A DNA stretch of 64,000 bases from Haloarcula sebkhae (GCF_014647415.1 NZ_BMPD01000003.1:124001-188000); one strand, 5' to 3'; shown: positions 1 to 9,603, numbered from the stretch's first letter. Program-made: numbers and translations. Notes: a model not told the origin generated them from the letters alone.

Positions 1-1046
1 CGACGAAAGGGCTCCGGCCGGCAATCATCCAGACTGACACGGACCGGCCCGGTGCGTACGACCAGTCCAAGGAGATGGCCGAGCGCGCCGAGGTGGACTT
101 CTACGGCGACCCCGACGAGGACGACCCGGTGAAGATCGCCCGCGACGGGCTGGAAGCGACGGAGAGCGCGGACGTTCGCATCGTCGACACGGCAGGCCGT
201 GACGGCCTGAACGAGGAGCTAATCGAGCAGATCGAACGCATCGAGCAGGAGGTCCAGCCCGACCGGGACCTGCTCGTGCTGGACGCGGCGATGGGCCAGA
301 GTGCCAAGAGCCAGGCCGCCGACTTCGAGGAAGCCATCGGTATCGACGGTGTCGTCATCACGAAGCTCGACGGGACGGCCAAAGGTGGGGGCGCGCTCGC
401 TGCGGTCAACGAGACCGACTCCACCATTGCCTTCCTCGGTTCCGGGGAGACGGTCAAGGACATCGAGCGGTTCGAGCCCTCCGGGTTCATCTCCCGACTG
501 CTCGGCATGGGCGACCTCAAACAGCTCACCGAGCGCGTCGAGCGCGCAATGGAGGAAACGCAGGAAGGCGACGAGGAGGACTGGGACCCCGAGGACATGA
601 TGGAGGGGAAGTTCACCCTCAAGGACATGCGCAAGCAGATGCAGACGATGAACAACATGGGGCCGCTGGACCAGGTGATGGACATGATTCCCGGCCTGGG
701 CGGCGGGCTGATGGATCAGCTCCCCGACGACGCGATGGACGTGACTCAGGAGCGGATGCGGGACTTCGATGTCATCATGGACTCGATGACCGAGGAGGAA
801 CTGGAGAACCCCCGCGTCGTCGGCCAGTCCCGAACCAGGCGCATCTGCCGCGGCTCGGGCAAGCCCGAGGAACGGGTTCGTGAGCTCCTCCAGCAACACA
901 AGCAGATGGAGCAGATGCTCAAGCAGTTCCAGGGCATGGGTGACGGCGACATGGAGCGGATGATGAAACAGATGCAGCAGGGCGGTGGCGGCGGTGGCGG
1001 CATGGGCGGTATGGGTGGCGGCGGTATGGGGCCGTTCGGCGACTAA
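1..1046 (+). CDS. srp54: Signal recognition particle GTPase SRP54 (Ffh), C-terminal part; 5' end outside window
   Basis: The frame is open from base 3 and enters the window inside the G domain, so the N domain and P-loop are missing. About 347 residues remain. Visible are the G3 motif DTAGRDG, the G4 motif [13 protein letters not shown] and a methionine-rich M domain with the conserved [11 protein letters not shown] stretch that contacts 7S RNA. The tail is a Gly/Met run ([12 protein letters not shown]). SRP54 binds signal sequences and 7S RNA and delivers ribosomes to FtsY at the membrane. Family assignment is firm. The upstream neighbour cannot be seen. Confidence 0.96.
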   Translation, partial: TKGLRPAIIQTDTDRPGAYDQSKEMAERAEVDFYGDPDEDDPVKIARDGLEATESADVRIVDTAGRDGLNEELIEQIERIEQEVQPDRDLLVLDAAMGQSAKSQAADFEEAIGIDGVVITKLDGTAKGGGALAAVNETDSTIAFLGSGETVKDIERFEPSGFISRLLGMGDLKQLTERVERAMEETQEGDEEDWDPEDMMEGKFTLKDMRKQMQTMNNMGPLDQVMDMIPGLGGGLMDQLPDDAMDVTQERMRDFDVIMDSMTEEELENPRVVGQSRTRRICRGSGKPEERVRELLQQHKQMEQMLKQFQGMGDGDMERMMKQMQQGGGGGGGMGGMGGGGMGPFGD

Positions 1047-1086
1047 CGCCGCTGCGTCGATCTGCGGGACGTGATACGTGGCGTTA

Positions 1087-1091
1087 TTTTT
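1087..1091 (+). terminator. Oligo-T tract after srp54
   Basis: A run of five T residues lies about 40 nt after the srp54 stop, with no strong stem before it. Oligo-T on the non-template strand is the usual archaeal termination signal. This is a weak, position-based call. Confidence 0.35.
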
Positions 1092-1155
1092 GATGATCTA
1101 TGTTCGAAATCCGGGCCAGAACTAAGGGTTGGCCCGTCCTACGGATGAAGCGAGC

Positions 1156-1554
1156 ATGTACGAAATTGTCGCTGGGATAGACAAAAGTGAGGCTCGTGGG
1201 ACCGCCATCGCGGAAGCGATAACCGAAGTTCCGATGGACGCCAGCCAGGTCCGTGTCACGCTGCTACACGACTTCGAGGAGAACCCCGAAGGCGCGTCCG
1301 TCGATCAGGTGGCCTCCGTGCGCCGGGCACGAGAAGTCCTCGAGGACGCTGGCGTTGAGGTGGCGCTGGAAGAGTCAAGCGGCGAACCGGCCGACGCAAT
1401 CCTCCGGCTGGCTGACGAGCAGGACGCCGATATGATTGTCGTCGCCGGACGAAAGCGGACGCCGACGGGCAAGGTTCTGTTCGGCAGCGTTACACAGAGT
1501 GTGATTCTCGGTACGGATCGTTCCGTGCTCGTCTGCAGCGGCGAAGAAGAGTAA
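1156..1554 (+). CDS. Universal stress protein (UspA family), single domain
   Basis: A 132-residue protein with one complete Usp fold. It opens with YEIVAGIDKSE and ends with the nucleotide-binding loop pattern G-(2)-G-(9)-GS/T, seen as GRKRTPTGKVLFGSVT, then a final beta strand SVLVC. The loop suggests the ATP-binding subclass. The ATG at 1156 is preferred over an in-frame start at 1129 because the first beta strand begins directly after it. These proteins are cytoplasmic and stress-linked, and the client is unknown. The gene stands alone between srp54 and the convergent thioredoxin-like gene. Confidence 0.85.
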   Translation: MYEIVAGIDKSEARGTAIAEAITEVPMDASQVRVTLLHDFEENPEGASVDQVASVRRAREVLEDAGVEVALEESSGEPADAILRLADEQDADMIVVAGRKRTPTGKVLFGSVTQSVILGTDRSVLVCSGEEE

Positions 1555-1562
1555 CGCCGCAG

Positions 1563-2246
1563 TCAGACGTCGTACACTTCTTCGACTCGTTCCGCGAGCG
1601 GCGACGGGTCCGTCCGCCCGGTGATCCGCTCGACGGGTTCGCCGTCCTCGAACAGCACGACGGCGGGGGCCGCGTTGACCCCGACCGACTGACAGAACTC
1701 CGGGGACCGCTCGCCGGCGAGGCCACCGACCGGGACGCCGTCCGGGAACGCGGCCAGGACCTCGTCCAACTGCTCTTTCATCGCTTCGCAGGGTTCACAG
1801 AACAGTTTCCACACGGTGATGACACACCGGTCGTGGGCGTTGACGAACGCCTCGTAGCTGTCGTCGTCCAGATGCTCGACCGCGTCGGGGACCGGCGTTT
1901 CCGGCCCCAGTTCGGTCGCCATCTGTGCCATCGTCGTCAGTTCCACGATGGTGTAAGAATCGTCGACGTTCGACCGCAGGGTCAGGAACGTGGCGAACTC
2001 CTCGCGTGAAACGTCGAGTTCGTCGACCCGTTCGGCCGCTTCGGCAGCCGAATCGAGGCCGAACACCTCGGCGACAGACTCGTGGAACTCCGCGTCGCCC
2101 ATCGTCACGTAGGTGTCGTAGTATACCTCGCGGTCGGCCTCGAACGCCTCTGTCGTGCTGACTTCATCCGTTTCCGCGTCGATGACGACGACACCCTCCG
2201 ACTGCAGTGCGTCGAGTAGCGCTTCGGGAGATTGAGTTTCCGACAT
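1563..2246 (-). CDS. Thioredoxin-fold protein with an uncharacterised N-terminal domain
   Basis: A 227-residue protein. Residues about 127-227 form a thioredoxin domain with the redox pair CEPC at 150-153 (context KLFCEPCEAMK) and a cis-proline-like NAAPAVVLF stretch. The N-terminal 120 acidic residues resemble no domain I can name. No signal peptide is visible, so it is probably cytoplasmic. It is the last gene of the minus-strand ABC transporter operon; its start codon abuts the livF-like stop with no gap, which implies co-transcription, though a link to uptake is not obvious. Confidence 0.8.
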   Translation of the reverse strand: MSETQSPEALLDALQSEGVVVIDAETDEVSTTEAFEADREVYYDTYVTMGDAEFHESVAEVFGLDSAAEAAERVDELDVSREEFATFLTLRSNVDDSYTIVELTTMAQMATELGPETPVPDAVEHLDDDSYEAFVNAHDRCVITVWKLFCEPCEAMKEQLDEVLAAFPDGVPVGGLAGERSPEFCQSVGVNAAPAVVLFEDGEPVERITGRTDPSPLAERVEEVYDV

Positions 2247-2990
2247 TCAGACACCCAGATATTTGTCGCGTGTTTCTTGATCCTGCTGTAGTTCCTCGGC
2301 GGGCCCTTCGAAGACCACTTGCCCGCGGTCCAGCACGTAACACCGGTCGGCGATCTTCATCGCTGCCACGGCGTTTTGCTCCACCAGCAGTATCGTCGTC
2401 CCGTCCTCGCTGATTCGCCTGATGGCGTTTTCGACGGACTCGATGATCTGTGGCGCCAGCCCCTCGTACGGTTCATCGAGCATCAACAGGTCGGTGCTCT
2501 GGTGGAGCGCGCGGGCGATGGCGAGCATCTGCTGTTCGCCGCCAGAGAGCGTGCCGGCCTTCTGTGACCGCCGTTCGTCGAGTCTCGGGAAGTACTCGTA
2601 GATCTCGTTGGCCGACATCCCCTCGTCGCGGAAATCGAGCTTCCGTCGCCAAGTGTTCGACTTGTTGCGGACGGTGTCCGCGAGGTGGAGGTTCTCGGCG
2701 ACGGTCAGGTCAGTGAACACGCGCCGTTCCTCCGGGACCAGCGAGATGCCGCGGACGGCGATGTCCTCCGGCGGGTCGTTGGTGATGTCCGTCCCGTCGA
2801 ACTGGATCGCACCGCTCCGGACGTCCGGCGGCGTCGCCCCGGAGATACACCGGAGCGTCGAGGTCTTTCCCGCGCCGTTACGGCCCAGCAGGGCCGTGAT
2901 TTCGCCGTCGTCGACGCTCATCGACACGTCCTGAATGATGTGGCTCTCGCCGTAGTAGCCGTTGATGTTGTCTACGTCGAGCAGCGTCAT
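2247..2990 (-). CDS. livF: Branched-chain amino acid-type ABC transporter ATP-binding protein (LivF-like)
   Basis: A 247-residue ABC ATPase with Walker A GRNGAGKT (36-43), signature LSGGEQQ (148-154) and Walker B DLLMLDEP (167-174). The LivF character comes from its length and from its place after a LivG-like partner. It couples ATP hydrolysis to import through the LivH/LivM-like permeases at the cytoplasmic face. Its ATG overlaps the preceding gene's stop by 4 nt (ATGA). The substrate could be branched-chain amino acids, urea or short amides, and the sequence does not settle which. Confidence 0.9.
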   Translation of the reverse strand: MTLLDVDNINGYYGESHIIQDVSMSVDDGEITALLGRNGAGKTSTLRCISGATPPDVRSGAIQFDGTDITNDPPEDIAVRGISLVPEERRVFTDLTVAENLHLADTVRNKSNTWRRKLDFRDEGMSANEIYEYFPRLDERRSQKAGTLSGGEQQMLAIARALHQSTDLLMLDEPYEGLAPQIIESVENAIRRISEDGTTILLVEQNAVAAMKIADRCYVLDRGQVVFEGPAEELQQDQETRDKYLGV

Positions 2991-3745
2991 TCCTCGACAC
3001 CTCCGAGATACGCTTCCTGCACAGCGGGGTCGTTCTGTACCTCCGTCGGCGTCCCCTCTGCGATAACTGACCCACGGTTGAGGACGACGATGCGGTCGGA
3101 GATGTCGAAGACGATCTCCATGTCGTGTTCGACAAGCAGGAATGTCAGGTCGAGTTCCTCTTTGACCCGCTTGATGAGGTCGACGGTCGATTTCGTCTCG
3201 TCGGGTGACATTCCCGCCGTCGGCTCGTCCATCAGTAGCATGTCCGGTTCGGCGGCCAGCGCGATGCCGAGTTCGAGCCGGCGCTTGTTCCCGTAGTCGA
3301 GACTATCGGCCTGGTTCTCCCGCTCGTCGTACAGACCGACCGACTCGAGGACCTCGTTCGCCAGTTCGTCGACCGCCGGGTAGCTGTTCTGATTCCGGAA
3401 GAAGTTGAACCGGAACGAACCGTGCTCGGCTGCCAGCGCCGCGATGGTCGCGTTCTCCTTGACGGTTAGTTCGGGGAAGATCGAGGCTGTCTGGAAGGAC
3501 TTGCTCATCCCCCGCTGGACGACCTCGTGTGGGTCCATCCCGATGATGGAATCCCCTTGGAACGCGATCTCGCCGTAGCTCGGTTCGAGCCGTCTGGTGA
3601 CGAGGTTGATGAACGTCGATTTCCCCGCGCCGTTGGGGCCGATGAGGCTCACACCCTCGCCCTGTTCTATCTCCAGATCCACCTCGTCGACGGCCGTGAG
3701 GCCGCCGAACTGCTTTGTGAGCCGTTCCGTCTTGAGGACCGTCAT
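2987..3745 (-). CDS. livG: Branched-chain amino acid-type ABC transporter ATP-binding protein (LivG-like)
   Basis: A 252-residue ABC ATPase with Walker A GPNGAGKS (36-43), Walker B DMLLMDEP and an H-loop VEHDMEIV. The signature motif has the LivG-type degenerate form LDYGNKRRLE instead of LSGGQ. LivG normally pairs with LivF to make a heterodimeric motor. The gene overlaps both neighbours by 4 nt, so translation is probably coupled along the operon. Confidence 0.9.
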   Translation of the reverse strand: MTVLKTERLTKQFGGLTAVDEVDLEIEQGEGVSLIGPNGAGKSTFINLVTRRLEPSYGEIAFQGDSIIGMDPHEVVQRGMSKSFQTASIFPELTVKENATIAALAAEHGSFRFNFFRNQNSYPAVDELANEVLESVGLYDERENQADSLDYGNKRRLELGIALAAEPDMLLMDEPTAGMSPDETKSTVDLIKRVKEELDLTFLLVEHDMEIVFDISDRIVVLNRGSVIAEGTPTEVQNDPAVQEAYLGGVEE

Positions 3746-4833
3746 TCGTCCTCACCTCCGACAACCATGTCACGGACGTAGTCGATACCGCCCCAGATGC
3801 CGTTGGGGAAGAGGACGACGGCGACGACGAACACGATGCCGAGGATGAGGTGCCAGAACGGGCCGAGCGTCTCGAACCCGCTGACGATGTTCTCGATGTA
3901 CAGGTACAGGCCGGCGCCGAACAGCGGCCCGAACAGCGACCCGACGCCGCCGAGGACGGTCATGATGACGACGCGGCCGGACTCGGTCCAGTACAGCGAC
4001 TGCAGTGGCACGTAGTTCCCCTCGATGGTGAACAGGCTCCCGGCGATGCCAGCGAACGCCGCCGAGATGATAAACGCCATCAGCTTGTACCGCCAGACAT
4101 CCAGCCCGACGAACTCCGCTCGCCGCTCGTTCTCTCGAATCGCGCGAAACACGGTTCCGTACGGCGAGTGCAGGATACGGTTCGCCATCGCGACTGACAG
4201 CACCGTCATGACGGCGACGAACACGTACAACATGTTGTCGACCAGCATCGTCAGCGGGAACGGCACCCCACCGTGGATGTCGATAACGCCCAGTAGGCTG
4301 CCGATATCTACGGAGGTGAAGCCGTTCTCACCGTTGGTAAGGAAGGCCAGCGGCGACGCCGCCAGGTAGAACGACATCTGGCCGAACGTCAGCGTCAGGA
4401 TAGCGAAGTAAATCCCGCCACGGCGCAGCGACAGGAAGCCCACGATCCACGCCATCAGCACCGCAAACGCTGTGCCGGCGAGCAACACGAGCAGCGGTGA
4501 GCTGCTGACGCTTGCGCTGAAGATGCCCGCGGCGTAGGCCGCGCCGCCGAAGAAGACGGCGTGACCGAACGACAGCAGGCCGGTGTAGCCAAGCAGGATG
4601 TCGAAGCCGACGGCGAAGATGCCGTAGATGAGCATCAGCGTCGCCAGCTGCGTGTAGCCGTTGAGGAAATTGTTGAACAGGAACGGGAAGACAGCCACAC
4701 CAACGACGGTGAGCAGGACTGTCGAGATCTCCCGGTCGCGGAAGCTGGCCCACCGGTCGGCGAAGCCGCCGGTGACCTCCGTGTCCGTGTCGGCTGCCGC
4801 CGTGGCAGTCGCGTCGCCCGGTTCGTCGCTCAC
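3742..4833 (-). CDS. livM: Branched-chain amino acid-type ABC transporter permease (LivM-like)
   Basis: A 363-residue polytopic membrane protein with about ten hydrophobic segments. It shows the LivM-family region YTGLLSFGHAVFFGGAAYAAG and the coupling-helix EAA-like stretch FRAIRENERRAEFVGLDVWRYK. The N-terminal 30 residues are an acidic/Ala/Thr tail, likely cytoplasmic. It forms the channel together with the LivH-like protein. Start and stop overlap both neighbours by 4 nt. Confidence 0.9.
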   Translation of the reverse strand: MSDEPGDATATAAADTDTEVTGGFADRWASFRDREISTVLLTVVGVAVFPFLFNNFLNGYTQLATLMLIYGIFAVGFDILLGYTGLLSFGHAVFFGGAAYAAGIFSASVSSSPLLVLLAGTAFAVLMAWIVGFLSLRRGGIYFAILTLTFGQMSFYLAASPLAFLTNGENGFTSVDIGSLLGVIDIHGGVPFPLTMLVDNMLYVFVAVMTVLSVAMANRILHSPYGTVFRAIRENERRAEFVGLDVWRYKLMAFIISAAFAGIAGSLFTIEGNYVPLQSLYWTESGRVVIMTVLGGVGSLFGPLFGAGLYLYIENIVSGFETLGPFWHLILGIVFVVAVVLFPNGIWGGIDYVRDMVVGGEDE

Positions 4834-5789
4834 GAGACATCCACCTCCGAGCCCAGCAGCCCCTGCGGACGCACCAGCAGGATTACGGCCGCAAGCGCGT
4901 AGATTCCGACCTGGCTCCAGGCGGCATAGCCGGTCTGGATGAGGAGTACCTGTAGTGTCCCCAGCATCAGCCCGGCTACCACGGCTCCCTCTATTTTCCC
5001 GACACCGCCGATGACGACGGTCAAGAACGCTGGCACCAACTGTTCAGTCCCGATGTTGGGGTTGACGTTCGCGAGCGGGCCGCCGACGACGCCGGCCACG
5101 CCGGCGAGTGCGGCACCGATGCCGAACACGACGAGGTACGGGCGGCTCAGTTTGATCCCGAGCAGTCGAACCATCTCGCCGTCGAGGGTACCGGCCTGGA
5201 CGATGAGGCCGAAGTCAGTGTACTCGACGAGTGCGTACACGCCTAGGACGAGGACTGCGGTAATCGCGATGACGCCGAGTCGCCAGCGCGGGAAGTTTCC
5301 GACCACGGGCAGCGCGATTGGACCGGATGCCCACGAGGGCTGTGGGAACGGCTGGCTGCTCCCGCCAAGCAGCGCCCGGAGCAGTTCCTGGACGATGATT
5401 GCGAGCCCGAACGTCACGAGAATCTGGTCGGTATCGGGGCGGTCATAAAACGCCTGTGCGATGAACCGCTCCATCAGCAGTCCAATAACGAACACGACAA
5501 TCGGCACGATGACCAGTGCAGCGACGAACCCCAGTCCGATACCGTATGATTGGATTCCCCATTCCGCTAACTGACCGTTGTTCAACGGGACCTGTCCAGT
5601 TATGAACAGGCCGAGATACGCGCCGACGAGGTACAGTGCTCCGTGGGCAAAGTTGACGAACTTCAGCGTCCCAAGGATAATCGATAGCCCGACCGCGAGT
5701 AGGACGTAGATTGCGCCCTGTTGCAACCCATTCAGTAAGATCGTGAGGATATCTGCGAGTAGCGTCACGTCGGAGTCACCCCACTGCAC
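4830..5789 (-). CDS. livH: Branched-chain amino acid-type ABC transporter permease (LivH-like)
   Basis: A protein of up to 319 residues with about eight membrane segments and the LivH-type motif LKFVNFAHGALYLVGAYLG near the N-terminus. Both plausible starts are GTG, at 5789 and at 5768. The second has a purine-rich GGGGTGA about 7 nt upstream and begins right before the first helix (VTLLADILTILLNGLQQG), so it may be the true start (312 residues). A 111-nt gap separates it from the upstream substrate-binding gene. Confidence 0.88.
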   Translation of the reverse strand: MQWGDSDVTLLADILTILLNGLQQGAIYVLLAVGLSIILGTLKFVNFAHGALYLVGAYLGLFITGQVPLNNGQLAEWGIQSYGIGLGFVAALVIVPIVVFVIGLLMERFIAQAFYDRPDTDQILVTFGLAIIVQELLRALLGGSSQPFPQPSWASGPIALPVVGNFPRWRLGVIAITAVLVLGVYALVEYTDFGLIVQAGTLDGEMVRLLGIKLSRPYLVVFGIGAALAGVAGVVGGPLANVNPNIGTEQLVPAFLTVVIGGVGKIEGAVVAGLMLGTLQVLLIQTGYAAWSQVGIYALAAVILLVRPQGLLGSEVDVS

Positions 5790-5900
5790 TCTGCTCGTAC
5801 TATCTGCGTATTCCTAATCATGCTAGTTTTTGTGTATCAAGTAAGGCAACCTCATGCACTATAAATCATGAGGGGTACGCTCCCCTGTCCGGATTCTGCT

Positions 5901-7298
5901 CTATTCGTCGCCGTATTCGCCGAGTTCGCACTCCGCGGCCGGTCCGGAGTCACAGCCATAGCCGACGTCGTCCCGGGACGTGATCTCGACAATGTCGATG
6001 AAGTTCCCGTCGCCCTGTTCGCTCTCAGGCAGCCCTTGGGCAACCGGAATGTCCCGCTGGGCTTGGTGGTCACAGGCACGCATCGTTTCTTGGCCCATGC
6101 CGATGTTGCTGTATTCGTAGTCCTCCAGTTGGCGGATGACCTCCGGCGGGTAGAACGTGCCCGCTCGTTCGGCGGCGGCTGCGTACTGGAGCGTCTGTGC
6201 GTATGCGAGCTGAGCCGGTCCGGACGGGACGCGGTCGTACTCGTCTTGGAACGCCTGCGTGAACGCGTTCGACGCCTCGTTGTCGATCTGGGAGTCCCAG
6301 GCGATCGTTCCGTAGATACCTTCGATAGAGCCACCGGCGGCCTGTGCCATCGGGCGGTTGTACAGCGGGACGACGAGTTCCATGTCCTCGTCGATACCGG
6401 CATCGACGGCCTGTGAGACGGAGTTCGCGCCGTCCAGCCCGTAGTGGTTCAGGACGAGTACATCCGCGCCACTGTTTGCGGCCTCGGAGAGATACGAGGA
6501 GAAGTCGCTGGTCCCGAGTGGCGTCGGGACGCTGTCGACTTCCTCCCAGCCGATCTCCGAGAGGAACTGGTTCATCGAGTCCTGCTGGGTCTGGCCCCAG
6601 GAGTAGTCGGCGTACAGCTGATAGAACTCGTTGTCCGAGCCGTACTCGTTTTCAAGCACCGGCGCGAGTGCCTGGCCGGTCATGTACGCGTTGAACATCT
6701 CTCGGAACCCGTACCGAGCGCAGTCTTTCCCGGTCGTGTCGTTCGAGTGGGTCAGACAGGCCATGAACATGACATTCTCAGTCTGACAGAGGCCCTGCAC
6801 GGCGATGGCCACTGCACTGGAAGAGCCGCCTGAAATCATCACCACGTCATCCCGGTTTATCATCCGCGAAGCGGCCTGTCGAGCGGTGTCGGCGTCGGTC
6901 GCGGTGTCACCGTTCACCGAGTCGACCGTGTACCCGAGGACGCCGTCGCCGCTGAGGCCCTCGAAGCTGTCCACCCAGCCACCCCCATTATTGAGGTGTT
7001 TCTGGGCGAGTTCGTATGCCCGGAGTTCGTCCTGCCCCTCTGACGAGTAGGGACCGGATTGTGGAACGTTGAATCCGAACGTGACTGTGTCGCCCTCCAC
7101 CGGGAAATTTCCGAGTGACGGGTAGTCGTCGCCGCCGTCACCGCCACCGTCGCCACCGCCATCGCCACTGTCGCCGCCACCGCCGTCGCCACCGTCGCCA
7201 CCGGAACAACCGGCCAGTCCCGTCAGCCCTGCCACACCTGCGACGCCCGTACTCTTCAGCAACTGTCGTCGGTTGACCGATTTGCCATTAGTTGGCAT
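5901..7298 (-). CDS. ABC transporter substrate-binding lipoprotein, LivJ/type I periplasmic-binding fold
   Basis: A 465-residue exported protein. It starts with a Tat signal (NRRQLLKSTG) followed by a lipobox LAGC, so it should be exported folded and lipid-anchored. A roughly 30-residue Gly/Asp linker follows, then a type I binding fold (TVTFGFNVPQSGPYSSEG, VVMISGGSSSAVA, VLVLNHYGLDG). The ATG at 7298 is preferred to one at 7325 because it places the twin arginines correctly. It is the first gene of the importer operon and captures the ligand. Several cysteines in the mature part may form disulfides. Confidence 0.88.
   Translation of the reverse strand: MPTNGKSVNRRQLLKSTGVAGVAGLTGLAGCSGGDGGDGGGGDSGDGGGDGGGDGGDDYPSLGNFPVEGDTVTFGFNVPQSGPYSSEGQDELRAYELAQKHLNNGGGWVDSFEGLSGDGVLGYTVDSVNGDTATDADTARQAASRMINRDDVVMISGGSSSAVAIAVQGLCQTENVMFMACLTHSNDTTGKDCARYGFREMFNAYMTGQALAPVLENEYGSDNEFYQLYADYSWGQTQQDSMNQFLSEIGWEEVDSVPTPLGTSDFSSYLSEAANSGADVLVLNHYGLDGANSVSQAVDAGIDEDMELVVPLYNRPMAQAAGGSIEGIYGTIAWDSQIDNEASNAFTQAFQDEYDRVPSGPAQLAYAQTLQYAAAAERAGTFYPPEVIRQLEDYEYSNIGMGQETMRACDHQAQRDIPVAQGLPESEQGDGNFIDIVEITSRDDVGYGCDSGPAAECELGEYGDE
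7126..7205 (-). repeat. Gly/Asp codon repeat encoding the lipoprotein linker
   Basis: About 80 bp of near-tandem GGC/GAC-type triplets (visible on + as gcc/gtc/acc repeats) encode the GGDGGDGGGGDSGDGGGDGG-type linker just after the lipobox cysteine. It is a low-complexity tract prone to slippage, and its length probably differs between strains. Confidence 0.8.
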
Positions 7299-7429
7299 GT
7301 TCCATACGGTGTCTGTATATATCATAATAGTTTCGGTAGGTTAATCAACGATTTCACATCTATAGAACGACATATTCCGGATAAATGGCGATCCGTAGAC
7401 TTATTCCGACCTGATTGGTTTGTTAGAAC

Positions 7430-8281
7430 ATGACGAGGAAACTGCGTCGGCAGCTACTCGTCCTCACCATCGTCGTTACCGCTGGCTGTGGCGGGTTCGG
7501 GTTCAGCGGCGGTGACGGCTCGCCGACGCCGGTGACGCCTGCGCCGGTACCGACCGACTCTGGGACCACGTATCCTGCTGGTGTTGGGTCGACGGGCGTC
7601 ACCAGCCCATCCCTCCTCGGGTCCGCTCACGGGGACCGTCTCAACGGAACCGGATACACGCTGACGATGAACCGGACCGTCCGGTATGCAAACGGGTCGT
7701 TGCGGTCCCACCTCCGGGTCCATGTCGCGCTGGACGCGAACCGGACGTACCTCACGAACATCTCCGTCCGCGGGCACGCAGCCCCGGTGCTCCTCGGCCG
7801 GCCGCCGGCGACTGCGTCGTTCTGGTCCAATGGCGACACGTATCTCCGCCGACTCGTGCGCGACAATCAAACGGTCCACAACGAGTACGACCCGCCGGAC
7901 AGCTACGCCGGAACGTGGCGATACTGGGTCCACGCCGCCGCGCTGAACGGTCGTCCCGCCGCCGATGTCACTCGGACTGTTGCCCCGTTCCACACCCGGG
8001 CCCTGCAGTCCCAGCAGTCAGACGGGACTGTCTGCGTCATCAGGGGCGACCGACTGCGGGAAAACACCACGTCGACAGCGTGGGCGTCCCGGGAGAACGC
8101 GACGCTCGTCGCCCACGTCACTCGAGCAGGACTCGTCCGACACTACCGGACCGAGTACACGAGAGTCACGGACGACGGCGACCCAGTCACAGTAACTAGA
8201 ACGGTCCGGTTTACAGCGGTCGGGAACACGACAGTCGGGCGGCCACCGTGGTACGACAGGGCTCGGTCGACCGCCGGCTGA
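7430..8281 (+). CDS. Haloarchaeal lipoprotein of unknown function
   Basis: A 283-residue secreted lipoprotein. The N-terminus has basic residues (TRKLRRQ), a hydrophobic core and lipobox TAGC with Cys20, then a Pro/Thr/Asp linker. The body is rich in beta-prone segments with many Asn-x-Ser/Thr sequons and ends with VGRPPWYDRARSTAG. It resembles the haloarchaeal families of secreted proteins that bind nothing recognised so far. It is divergent from the ABC operon with a 131-bp shared spacer. No catalytic motif is seen. Confidence 0.75.
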   Translation: MTRKLRRQLLVLTIVVTAGCGGFGFSGGDGSPTPVTPAPVPTDSGTTYPAGVGSTGVTSPSLLGSAHGDRLNGTGYTLTMNRTVRYANGSLRSHLRVHVALDANRTYLTNISVRGHAAPVLLGRPPATASFWSNGDTYLRRLVRDNQTVHNEYDPPDSYAGTWRYWVHAAALNGRPAADVTRTVAPFHTRALQSQQSDGTVCVIRGDRLRENTTSTAWASRENATLVAHVTRAGLVRHYRTEYTRVTDDGDPVTVTRTVRFTAVGNTTVGRPPWYDRARSTAG

Positions 8282-8335
8282 GTGGGGGCCAGCGCATCAG
8301 GGGGCTTTTTTTCGCTCGCCGTCCTTCGCCCTGCA

Positions 8336-8914
8336 ATGACTGTCCGCGAGGTGGCACTCGAAGCCTACCGGGAAGCGCTCCCGGTGCTGGCACTCAGTGC
8401 AGTCGGTGGCCTCTTCGCGGGTGTTGTCCTTGGCGGCATGGACGCGGAGTTACAGGATGTCGCCGGACTGCTCGTGCTCGTCCCGGCGCTGCTCGCCACT
8501 CGAGGGAACGTCTACGGTTCACTCGGTGCACGTCTGGGCTCGGCGCTCCATCAGGGGCTTATCGACCCGCGGTTCTCCTTCGACGACGACCGCATCAACG
8601 CCGCCGTCACGGCGGCACTGGCAAACGGCGTACTCATCAGCGGGGTCGCCGCGGTGATGGCTGTCGCCCTGCTCGCGCTGGTCGGACGACCGTCGGCCCC
8701 GCTCACGACCCTCGTCGCCATTGCGCTCATCGCGGGCTTCGTCTCCGGGCTGTTGTTGACTATCGCCGTCGTTTCGGTCGTGTTCGTCGGCTACCGCCGC
8801 GGACTCAATCCGGATACGTTGGCCGGCCCGGTCGTGACGACGACGGGCGACGTCGTCGGCATCGCGACGCTGCTGGGCGCGACCCGACTCGTCCTCGCGC
8901 TGGGGGGTGGCTGA
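8336..8914 (+). CDS. MgtE/SLC41-like divalent cation transporter domain protein, first of a pair
   Basis: A 192-residue integral membrane protein of about five helices. It is a lone MgtE membrane domain: the family signature LVLVPALLATRGNVYGSLGARLGSAL is near residue 45. The usual bacterial MgtE cytosolic N and CBS domains are absent. The ATG at 8336 (MTVREVALEAYRE) is chosen over a GTG at 8282 because the segment before it is not protein-like. The next gene is a homologous half starting immediately after this stop (TGA then GTG). The two probably form a heterodimeric channel, presumably for Mg2+ or a similar ion. Confidence 0.85.
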   Translation: MTVREVALEAYREALPVLALSAVGGLFAGVVLGGMDAELQDVAGLLVLVPALLATRGNVYGSLGARLGSALHQGLIDPRFSFDDDRINAAVTAALANGVLISGVAAVMAVALLALVGRPSAPLTTLVAIALIAGFVSGLLLTIAVVSVVFVGYRRGLNPDTLAGPVVTTTGDVVGIATLLGATRLVLALGGG

Positions 8915-9481
8915 GTGGCGGAGTTCGCCTCCCAGTGGTCGGTTTCGGGCATCGTCCGGACGATGTTCCCCATTCTGATCGTACTCACCGCTATCGAACT
9001 CGGGAGTGGCCTCGTGCTGGATACCTTCGAAGGAACACTGCTGCAGTATCCCTCACTGCTCGTGCTCGTCCCGGTGACCATCGGGATGGCCGGCAACCTC
9101 GGTAGTATCCTCGCAGCGCGGTTCTCGACGGCGTTTCACCTCGGCCTCCTGTCGTTTGCGGCAACCGACGACCGGTTGGCCGGCAACGCTATCGCTACGC
9201 TTGCGCTCGCGGTGACACTGTTCCCGCTTGTCGGTGCCGGCGCGTGGCTCCTCCAGACGGTCATTGGCGGCACTGCGCTCCCGCTCCGGACGGTCGTGCT
9301 GGTCGCGCTCGTCAGCGGCAGCCTGCTGGCACTGTTGGCTATCGTCGTGACGACGGTGACGACCTACGCCGCCTACCGGTTCGAACTGGACCCCGACGAC
9401 GTGGTCATCCCCGTCGTCACGAACGTCTGTGACGTGCTGGGCGTGGTGGTGCTGTTCGGTGCTGTTCGCGTCCTCGTGTGA
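8915..9481 (+). CDS. MgtE/SLC41-like divalent cation transporter domain protein, second of a pair
   Basis: A 188-residue membrane protein starting with GTG directly after the stop of its paralogous neighbour. It repeats the signature as LVLVPVTIGMAGNLGSILAARFST and ends DDVVIPVVTNVCDVLGVVVLF, matching the last helix of the MgtE membrane domain, where an acidic residue lines the pore. Two tandem copies in separate chains resemble the two-domain layout of SLC41 carriers. The zero-gap arrangement suggests equal stoichiometry. Confidence 0.85.
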   Translation: MAEFASQWSVSGIVRTMFPILIVLTAIELGSGLVLDTFEGTLLQYPSLLVLVPVTIGMAGNLGSILAARFSTAFHLGLLSFAATDDRLAGNAIATLALAVTLFPLVGAGAWLLQTVIGGTALPLRTVVLVALVSGSLLALLAIVVTTVTTYAAYRFELDPDDVVIPVVTNVCDVLGVVVLFGAVRVLV

Positions 9482-9603
9482 CAGGTCGGTGTCGGCACTG
9501 CGGTAGCCGTCGTCCCGCGCGGCCATCGTGCCCGGCAGTCGTTTCCCCGAAAGCGACCGACGCTATCGATGGGCATTTGCGGCCCAGAGTCGTACGTCTC
9601 AGT

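Noticed and set aside
9478..9603. GTG start overlapping the MgtE-like stop for the Gate-domain gene
   Set aside because: The 42 codons before 9604 are Arg/Pro/Cys-rich with no hydrophobic segment. The overlap is suggestive of coupling, but the peptide looks like non-coding sequence. Not excluded.
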